Assembly: GCA_021734475.1 (NCBI GenBank)
Contig: JAIPIU010000002.1
Span: 145,592 to 209,591 of the forward strand
DNA: 64,000 bases
Source of the DNA: Candidatus Altimarinota bacterium
Lineage (GTDB): Bacteria > Patescibacteriota > Gracilibacteria > Absconditabacterales > Absconditicoccaceae
Direction of reading: 5' to 3'
This document shows, piece after piece, positions 56,489-64,000 of the stretch (the stretch's first letter is position 1; every line of letters starts with the position of its first letter). The translations under genes and the position numbers were made by a program. The notes below the pieces were generated by a model. That model saw nothing but the letters and a program-made list of their open reading frames with translations. It searched no databases and had not been told where the DNA came from.

Positions 56489-57560
56489 ATTTTTCTCCAT
56501 TAAATTCAAATTTCTTTTTCAATCTTTCTATTTCTTTCATTATTAAATCATAAGCTTTTGGATTTCTATTCTTTGCTATATCCAAAAAATATTTTTCTGT
56601 TTCTTTTACTTTACGTATTGCTTTTTCTCTCGTTACTCCATTCATATCTCTCAGATTATGTATTCTATCTGCTAATTTTACATCTAAATAATCATCATTT
56701 AAGTTATCTAGATGTCAAAAATAATCATCATTTCTTCTATCTTTAGCTAATCATTCAATCTCTTTTTTACGATTATCATCTAAAGATTTCTCTAATTCTT
56801 TTCTTTCTATACCATTTAAATAAAACATCCGATCTTTTTTACTCAAAGCATCTACTCAATCCGATATATAATTACCGTAGACTCTATTAACCACATCAGC
56901 ATATTCTGGCAAATCTTCTTTTACATCATGAAGTAGCGCTATAATGATTTTATTTAAATTGGGTTTGGGTAATTCTCTTAATAAAATTTCCATTACTCAT
57001 TTGAGATGTTCAAAATATCTCTCACCACTATCTCTTTTTTCATTTTCAAAAGCTAATTTCATTAGAGAATAGGCTTGTTCAAAGCGATACATTTCTTTTT
57101 TTACTTGTTCGTCTGCTTTTGTTAATTTTTGTGGGTAATAAATTTTTCTCATTATTTCATCATAATATTTTTCTGCTGATCTTAAGTTTTGATTATATTT
57201 TTGACGTAATTGATATATTCATTTCATAAAGTCTTTTTTAATTTGTAGACTAGCGAACTTTATTTTATAGCCATCACATAAAACCAAAAAATCATAAAAT
57301 GCATTGAAACTAGATCTAGATGTTAATATATTTGTAGTAGATAATTCTTTTCCATATATTTCATTAAATTTTTTTAATAAGACATGAAACAATGGGCTGT
57401 TTTCCATTTCAAAATCTTTTGGAATATATTTTATTGTCGTTATAGGAAAATCTTTCATAACATTATCAAAACTATTTAGACATTCTTTTATATCAAAAAC
57501 ATAGCTAGCTAATCTTCCATTATGTTTTTCTTTTTCAGCTTCATTTTTTAAAATATTCAA
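56487..57560 (-). CDS. HD-domain hydrolase, RelA/SpoT-like
   Basis: A 357-residue protein with one UGA glycine at codon 114. Residues about 160-310 form an HD phosphohydrolase domain of the SpoT type: RYFEHLKGVMEIL, ALLHDVKEDLPEY and KLADRIHNLRDM give the metal-binding H, HD and D residues. The N-terminal 150 residues are a different domain with no clear relation to known (p)ppGpp synthetases; synthetase motifs are not seen. It may hydrolyse (p)ppGpp or a similar nucleotide. No in-frame ATG fits; TTG at 57560 is used, directly after an in-frame TAA. Confidence 0.8.
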
Positions 57561-57587
57561 AGCTATATATTAATATATAAACACTCA

Positions 57588-57616
57588 ATTATAGTTAAAA
57601 TTAATCAAAAAATCAA
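57588..57616 (-). promoter_or_regulatory. Promoter of the HD hydrolase gene
   Basis: On the minus strand TTGATT (57616-57611) and TATAAT (57593-57588) have a 17-base spacer and lie about 30 bases before the TTG start. Confidence 0.65.
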
Positions 57617-57672
57617 TTTCTAAAACATATAATTTAGCTACCAAAACATATTAAAAACAGTATTAATATCAT

Positions 57673-58290
57673 ATGAATATATCCAAACGACTAATTTCAA
57701 TATCATTTATACTTATCAATATATTGTGAATTTCAATATACTTTTCTTTTAATCCAAATTTTTATTTAAAACATTTTGATACACCTCAGATTACAAATAT
57801 AAACAAAACAGATATCCAAAATATTTATTCTTTTCTTCAAAATAAATCAGATTTGAATAATAATTTTACAGCTTTGGAAGCTAGTCATCTAAGAGATGTT
57901 CAAAAAATATTTTCAATAATATACTATATTTTACGAATATCCATACTTGTATTTGTACTTAATGTTTCATTTTTGATTTATTCAAAAAAATCAAATCAGA
58001 TTTTAAAATTATTGTTTATTTGATCAATAATTACATTATCTTTTATTTTAGTGTTAATATTTACTACGGCATTAAATTTTAGATTATCTTTTAATATTTT
58101 TCATGAAATATTTTTTCCACAGTGAAATCGATCTTTTCCCATAGATAGTAATTTGATTAAATTATTTCCGGAATCTTTTTTTATCCTTATTTCTCAAAAA
58201 ATATTTTATACAATTTCTATTATCTCACTAATTATAATAATATTTTATTTAATAAAAAAAAAGACCTCAAGAGAGGTCAATAATATTTAA
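57673..58290 (+). CDS. DUF1461 integral membrane protein
   Basis: A 205-residue protein with an N-terminal hydrophobic helix, then a polar extracellular segment (about residues 35-70) with a helix of the form LEASHLRDVQKIFS, and three further hydrophobic segments. The FHEIFFPQGNRSFP motif and the DSNLIKLFPESFF stretch before the last helix are typical of DUF1461 (TIGR01906) proteins, whose function is unknown. Its TAA overlaps the stop codon of the convergent response regulator gene. The hairpin in its last codons is a terminator for that other gene. Confidence 0.8.
58253..58278 (-). terminator. Terminator of the response regulator gene, inside a CDS
   Basis: On the minus strand GACCTC-TCTT-GAGGTC is followed by eight T. 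The hairpin falls inside the C-terminal codons of the convergent DUF1461 gene. Confidence 0.8.
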
Positions 58291-58667
58291 TTTAATACAT
58301 CCAAAATCTGTTTTTTAAATGTCTCTATTTCTATTGGTTTTATCATAATATCATCCATTATCTCTATTCCATTATCTCTCTTTAAATATTGATTAGCCGT
58401 ATAGGCAATTATCTTTGGACTATTACCATTATATTTAGCTTTTATTTTTTTACTAGTTTCTATTCAATCTAGACCAGGCATACTTATGTCCATTAATATC
58501 AAATCAAATATTTCCTTTTTTGTTAATTCTATTGCTTTATTTCAATTTTCTACAACAAAAATATTTTCTTTTTTTATTCATAAACTCTCCAAGAATATTC
58601 TAGCAATCTCTCAACTATATTCATCATCGTCGGCAATTAATATTTTTTTATCTTCCAATCAATTCAT
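58287..58667 (-). CDS. Single-domain response regulator (CheY/Spo0F-like)
   Basis: A 126-residue receiver domain. KKILIADDDEY carries the acidic pocket, LILMDISMPGLDG the phosphorylated Asp (about residue 64), AYTA the switch Thr and DIMIKPIE the conserved Lys. There is no output domain, so it acts by protein contact. No histidine kinase gene is adjacent. Convergent overlap of three bases with the DUF1461 stop. Confidence 0.92.
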
Positions 58668-58746
58668 AATAAAAATTTATTTAAATAAAAAACGTCATTA
58701 ATTTTTGACTAAAAAAGCATATGAAAAACATAATAAAAGTCAATTT

Positions 58747-60213
58747 TTATTTACTACGACTTTGTTTCCAATATAGTGCATAAGCCAATCCAAACATAGC
58801 CATAAATGGATAAACTATCATTCTATCTACAAAACTATGTAATACAAAAGCTTCCATACTTAGTCCCAAAAGTCATATTGAAAATCATATTATTATTCGA
58901 CTATTTTGTCTAATCTCTTTACTCAATTTCTTTTTCCTTATATCCAACCAAGCTTTTATTCATACTATATGTAGCCATACATACATAATTATCCATCATA
59001 TAAATCACAATATTCCATATTCCATCAAAACCTGAATATATTGATTCTCTGGATTGAAACCTATAGTTGTGATCTCATACTTATCATTTATTTCTTTGAT
59101 TTTTTGACATTTAGTATCTTCCAAATTATTGTAACATACTTGATGAGATGCTGGTCATGCATATCCAGCTCACCATCCAAATATAGGATTTTCAGCAAAT
59201 ATTTTTAATCATTCCAATGGTAGTTGTACATGTCATATGTTTGAGTGTACTCTATCTCCACTAGTTTTATAAAAATATGTTCATCCTATTCCTATTAATA
59301 TTATCAATGGTACTATCAATCTCCAAAATATTTTACCTATATTTTTTCTATATATTAGTATTAAAATTATAATAGTTTGTATTATCCATACTCATATTGC
59401 AGCTCTAGATAGAGTAGAAAACACAGCTAATCAATATACTATAGACCATGGTAAAATCATTTTTCTTTTACTTTTTCATTTCAAAACTACTAAATAAAAA
59501 AGTGGCCACAAAGCTATCAAAAAGAAACCAAAATTTATAGGTCTTTCAAACAAAAACTGATTACGAACAAATCAATGATTTATCATAGTATAATATGCTG
59601 CAGGCGGCTGTATACCTATAGTTCATTCATAGTTATATTGATTATATCCAAAAAATTTCAAAAAATTGGGGATTAGCCAAACCATAGCTCGCCAAGCAAT
59701 TGCTCAAACCAAAGCTATTTTGAACAATCTATTATACCAATATATTATTTTCATATCTTCCACTTTCAAAAATATTCGACTCAATAAAAAGCTCAATATA
59801 AAAATAAAAAATCAAATCAGATTATATTTGGCTGATAGAATATAATTTCATATTCATACTTTTTTGATTATTATACTAACAATAAGCGTAATAATAAATG
59901 TTATCAAAAATACGCTTACAAATTTGATTATAGGTATTTTATTTAAATTCAATTCATATCGTCTATTTTCAAATTCAGATTTCAATCCTTTACTATTTTT
60001 CCAGTTAAAGTTTTTCACAAATATATACAAAACAAATATTGCTCATGCTACTACAAATATCTCTTTCCATGACCAAATTACTTTCCAAAAACCACCATCA
60101 AGTCCAAGTTCAAAAGTAATAAATGTTTGTAGAAAAAATTGTAATATCAGTCAGATAAAAAATATTTTGAATAATAGTATCAATGTCTTTCTGATTTTTA
60201 AATTAGATTCCAT
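58747..60213 (-). CDS. O-antigen ligase/polymerase-like membrane protein
   Basis: A 488-residue protein with about 12 hydrophobic segments and a large extracytoplasmic loop near residues 310-370. STLSRAAIGVWI precedes the loop, and LEGLKIFAENPIFGWGAGYAGPASH lies within or beside it; this is the pattern of the Wzy_C/WaaL family that joins or polymerises lipid-linked glycans. Two bases separate it from mraY, on which it is likely translationally coupled. The acceptor is unknown; in a CPR cell a surface polysaccharide or wall glycan is plausible. Confidence 0.85.
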
Positions 60214-60215
60214 CT

Positions 60216-61277
60216 TTATCTAATAGCATTTATCTGGTAAAATATTGCTATCAATGTAATAGCAGCTAGTAATCATTGTATCATCCGCGCCTTCATCACT
60301 ATAGTAGTTTCTGGTACTCATTTATGTTCAAATAGATGATGTAATGGAGACATAGGAAATAATTTTCTTTTAAATCTTTTTTTCCAAAACATCTGTAATG
60401 CACTAGATCCAACATCCAATATAAACAAAGCAAATAATATTATAAATGGAATAAAAATTCACATCCTCATATTTAATAAATATATTAGAGAAGCTAAGAA
60501 TCAGCCCAAGGCAAAAGCTCAACTATCTCACATAAATATTTTTGCGGGATTGATATTATAAAACATAAATGCTATCAGTATTGCAATTAGTATAGCTAAA
60601 ACAGTTGTCGCTATATATGTTTGATTCAAAAATGTCAAAACAGCTAATACAAAAAATACAAGTCCCATCAATCATCATGCTAATCAATCTAGTCAATCGG
60701 TTATGTTTATTGCATTCACAATACTTATGGTCACAAAAAATGTTATTATAGGATAAAATATCCCCAAACTTATCTTACCAGCTATTGGCCAAAAATTTAT
60801 ATAATCTACTCATAGTTTAGCATAAAACCATCGACTTATAAAAGCAGCAAAAAGACACATTCCAATTAGCTTTGCTCTAGCACTTAGTCATTTGATTTTT
60901 CCATGTCATTTTACATTCAAAAAATCATCAACAAGTCATATCAATCCCATAGAAAAAAATCCAAACAATATAATATATGTCTCTCTTTGATTCAATAGAG
61001 TGTTATTAACTAAATTATAGTGCTGTAAAATAAACGATACTCCTATCATTATCAACATTATCAACAAAAACATTCCCCCTCACATAGTAGGAGTTCCAGA
61101 TTTATGTTTATGCATTTCAGCAAATATTTTTGATTTTTCTCATGTAGCAGTATCTTCACGAATAGTTTTACCAACCTTCAATTTTCTAAGTATCTTAATA
61201 TAGATAGGATAAAATATCCATGAAATTATAAAGGCAGCTAATGAAAATAAAATTATCTGATTTAGCTTAATTAACAT
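60216..61277 (-). CDS. mraY: Phospho-N-acetylmuramoyl-pentapeptide transferase MraY
   Basis: A 353-residue polytopic enzyme that transfers phospho-MurNAc-pentapeptide from UDP to undecaprenyl phosphate, giving lipid I. Motifs in order: EMHKHKSGTPTMGG-type segment, LVDDFLNVKG, NAINITDGLDGLAGG, GDSGAFALGGFLA and PLHHLFEHKG. Several of the key glycines are UGA. It shows that this organism makes lipid-linked peptidoglycan precursors. Co-directional with the O-antigen ligase-like gene. Confidence 0.95.
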
Positions 61278-61405
61278 TTTTATCAAAAAAAATAAATGCG
61301 TCAATTATTCTAATAATCTAGGTTTTAAATTCAAAAGAAAAACACTAAGTCATCCTTAATAAAACAATTGTCATCCTGAGAGAATCGAATGATATAATTA
61401 TTTTC

Positions 61406-62509
61406 TTATTCATTATCACTACTTACTTTCTCCCAACCTAATTGTCCACAAGCGCCTTTAGCCTCTCTTCACATACTATCTCTGATGGTTACAGTTACTC
61501 ATTCTTTTTCTAATATTTCCTTGAATTTTCTAATATTTCATTCTGGACTTTCGTGAAAATATTTCATAGCTGGATTTTCATTATATGGTATTAGATTAAT
61601 ATGAGATAATTGTCATTTTACTAATTTACTCAATTCCATAGCAAGTTCTGGCTTGTCTGTCAAATCCTTTATCATAATATATTCATAAAAAATTCTGTTA
61701 TCGGTAGCTTTGATATAGTCTTTAATAACTTTCATAAGATCACCTAATTCTGTTCATTTTGCTACAGGAATAATTTCTTCTCTAAGTTTTTGATTTGGAG
61801 CATGTAGAGAAATAGCAAGCTTGACGGTTAATTCATCATCTATCATTCTCTGTATTCACTTCACTACTCACACAGTTGATATCGTAATATGTCTTCTACC
61901 TAGCGATAATCTATCCTGAGCCAGCATTATTTCTATAGATTTTTTTACATTATCATAATTTGCAAGTGGTTCTCACATTCACATAAAAACAACATTTCTT
62001 ACGCCAAATAGTGTTCAGTCTTCTTTTTTACCAAACTTATTTTTGATATAATTATTTGCATATAGTATCTGAGAAATAATTTCATCTCGTGTGAGATTTC
62101 TAGTAAATCATAGTTTACCAGTCACACAAAAACTACATCACATAGGACATCATACTTGTGATGAAATACATAGAGTGATTCTATTAAGCTTAGCTTTGTT
62201 ATCTTTCACATGCTGTTCTTTTTGTCGATGATAGATAATTACGCTTTCAATAATTTTTCAATCGTGAGTTTCAAAAGCAAATTTTGTTGTCTGTCAGTCT
62301 TCTACCATATCTTTCATTTTTATTGATAGTGGGTCAAATTTCGTTTTCAATTCCTCTCTCAAATCTTTGGATAGAGTAGTCATTTGATCTATTTCTATAT
62401 TCTGATTTTTAAATATTTCAAAAAAAATCTGTTTCACCTTAAATGGTTGAAGTTTAATTTCTTGAGCAAATTTATTCACTTCTATTTCATCTCGTAATAA
62501 TGCTTTCAT
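61406..62509 (-). CDS. rlmN: Dual-specificity RNA methyltransferase RlmN
   Basis: A 367-residue radical SAM enzyme that methylates A2503 of 23S rRNA and A37 of some tRNAs. The cluster motif is CPMGCSFC near residue 127. MGMGEPLANYDNV and the C-terminal GACGQLGW, whose cysteine holds the methyl intermediate, are present. The N-terminal helical domain is normal. The start at 62509 (MKALLRDEIEV) fits the family; an upstream ATG at 62557 would add 16 residues. Between it and mraY (61278-61405) is a partial TGTCATCCTGAG repeat near 61363. Confidence 0.95.
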
Positions 62510-62786
62510 TAATTTGTATACGATATAATTAAAATACAATTTACTATAAAAATCCACATATTTCTTTCAATACACAATTATATAATATTTATAAATTTCA
62601 AAAGTTGAAATTTGTTTATAAATTTCAGAATGGAAATTTGCGTTTTTTTGAATTCTGGATAAAATTAAGACATATTGGAACATGTAATTAGGAATTCGGA
62701 ATCATGAATCCAATATACTTAGTTCCAAATAAACCAATTCCCAATTCCATATTTGTTATTATACATTTACAATTTAGTATTCTTCC
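62510..62786. other. Intergenic region between divergent genes
   Basis: About 277 bases without a gene. It holds two AT-rich inverted repeats of ATTTCAA/TTGAAAT type near 62595-62640 and a T run, and a stretch with several AATTC/GGAAT fragments near 62690-62750. The promoters for rlmN and the TrmB-like gene must lie here. Confidence 0.5.
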
Positions 62787-63557
62787 ATGGATAGCAATCT
62801 TATTTCCACCCTTCAATCATATGGCTTTTCAGATAAAGAAGCTAAGGTTTATTTAATTACTTTAGAATTAGGTTCTAGTCCTGCAAGTACAATAGCTAGA
62901 AATACAGCTATCAAAAGAGTAACGGTTTATACAATTCTAAAAGATCTAAAAGCTAAATGAGCTATTACAGAAGCTAGCAAGGATTGAGTAGCTATTTTTT
63001 CTGCTATCAGTCCATCAGTTTTGATGAGCTCATTAGAATCCAAATATGAAGATTTCAAAAGTAAATTACCCGACTTTCTAGCTATAGCAGAAAAATATGA
63101 CAATAACAAACCCAAGGTTCAATTTTTTGAATGAATAGAGTGAGTCAAGAAAATGTACAATGAATTATTGTGATCCAAAAATCATATTATACGTTCATTT
63201 TTAGGTACTCATGAAGTAAGTCAGAGTTTAAAAGATTATTTAAATAAATCATTTGTTCCACTTAGAGTATCTCACAAAATCAAAGCTAAAGTGATTCTAT
63301 GTCAATCTCCTGACAACAAAGAATATCATCAAACTAATAAAAAAAACCTGATTGAATCTCTTTTTATAGATCATGATATTTTCCATCTTCCATGTTGAAT
63401 AGATATTCATAGTGGAAATAAGGTTTCTTTTCTAATGTTTAGTGATCAAGAAATGTCTGGATTGATAGTTACTAGCTCCAAATTACATGATACTTTAGCA
63501 AGTGTCTTTGATTTTATATGGGAGACAAATAAAAAAAATGCAAAAAAAAGAAAATAG
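62787..63557 (+). CDS. TrmB-like transcriptional regulator
   Basis: A 256-residue protein. Residues 1-75 are a winged helix of the TrmB type: LQSYGFSDKEAKVYLITLELG, then a recognition helix in AIKRVTVYTILKDLKAKG. A helix of about 35 residues links it to a PLD-like C-terminal effector domain (about 130-250), without the HKD catalytic motif. Such regulators respond to sugars or other small ligands. The next gene starts inside its last codons, so the two are co-transcribed and probably functionally linked. Confidence 0.82.
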
Positions 63558-64000
63558 TTATGAACATATATTACAAGAATTTTTTTACCCTGAACATGAC
63601 CTTCAGCAAATGGTTTTGTGAATTGTACAAAAATCATTAGTTGATTTATTAGCTATCAAAGAATCTTGGTCCAAAATCAAAGAACATCTAGAAAAGTGAG
63701 AATTACCATCAGAGTATTTGTATCTTACATGAGCTGAAATCTATAATAGAAACTGTTTTTCTGTTAATTCTCCATATCATGCTGTTGCCCTATTAGAGGC
63801 TTGATGACTTTTGAAAAATGCTCCAGATTTGGAAAAATATTTATGATCTACTATTATCGATATATGATGTTGAAACTGAGCAAAACCAGCAGGTTTACTA
63901 AAATATCTCAAATCAATCTGATTATGATCTCATATAAAAAAATACATATGATTGGATTGATCAGTTTCTATGCTGAGAGCTACCGATGATAATTTTCATA
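63538..64000 (+). CDS. SAM-dependent methyltransferase, N-terminal part (cut by window end)
   Basis: 154 codons are visible; the ORF continues beyond the window. It starts 20 bases before the end of the TrmB-like gene in another frame. A helical N-terminal region is followed by TGAEIYNRNCFSVN and then IIDIGCGNGAKPAGLLKYL, a class I SAM-binding motif with UGA glycines, and KKYIGLDGSVSML. The segment order resembles the histidine-specific (EgtD/DUF2260-like) methyltransferase family, but without the C-terminal part this is tentative. Confidence 0.7.

Overview
The window is AT-rich and reads correctly only if UGA is translated as glycine (genetic code 25, with UAA and UAG as the only stops). UGA falls in frame exactly where conserved families need glycine: the GroEL C-terminal Gly-Met tail, the FtsK Walker A loop, the MraY NAINITDGLDG motif, the GxGD motif of prepilin peptidase and the TopA acidic triad. 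This code is known from Candidatus Absconditabacteria (SR1) and Gracilibacteria (BD1-5/GN02). The window alone does not separate the two. Under the standard code most genes look shattered, but with code 25 they are long and intact. Starts usually follow A-rich leaders without a clear Shine-Dalgarno motif, and two genes appear to start with TTG.

Layout. 1-3200: a UPF0182 membrane protein with no UGA-glycine at all. 3300-11400: an exported TPR protein, a convergent Lys/Glu-rich protein, then an operon of a 1622-residue protein with a gluzincin-like protease motif, a small acidic protein and a lipoprotein. 11390-13750 (minus): a Cys-rich protein with a VirB2-like tail, trmD and a DUF721-like gene. 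14040-16400: an M23 peptidase with SLH-like repeats and a glycosyltransferase whose two domains are in reversed order. 16500-21400 (minus): a two-TM protein and a 1522-residue protein. 21700-30200: topA, membrane proteins, guanine deaminase, a TPR protein and secD. 30500-34000: prepilin peptidase, membrane proteins and a U32 peptidase. 34000-37800 (minus): MFS transporter, SPFH protein, small proteins and tRNA-Thr(GGU) with a damaged half copy. 38000-47300: a 1766-residue protein and a 1322-residue DUF11 surface protein. 47400-52900 (minus): a ferric-reductase-like/rubredoxin/flavin-reductase fusion, a thioredoxin-like lipoprotein, a tyrosine phosphatase-CYTH fusion, cutA and ftsK. 53000-53900: two genes free of UGA-glycine, one of them ndk. 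54000-56400: groES and groEL separated by two small genes. 56500-62500: an HD hydrolase, a DUF1461 protein, a response regulator, an O-antigen ligase-like protein, mraY and rlmN. 62800-64000: a TrmB-like regulator overlapping a methyltransferase cut by the window end.

Three themes stand out. First, GC-richer palindromic elements with ends like GTCATTCCGG/CCGGAATGAC or TGTCATTGCGAG/CTCGCAATGACA are scattered between genes. Related elements sit in frame inside trmD, the 1522-residue gene and the U32 peptidase gene, and two of these are translatable only because UGA is sense. Second, a few genes lack UGA-glycine entirely and look like recent arrivals from standard-code donors. Third, several proteins have unusual domain architectures. 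Much of the identifiable content concerns the cell envelope: peptidoglycan precursor synthesis, cell-wall hydrolysis, Sec export, pilin processing and large surface proteins. That would suit an episymbiotic or predatory CPR bacterium, but lifestyle is inference.
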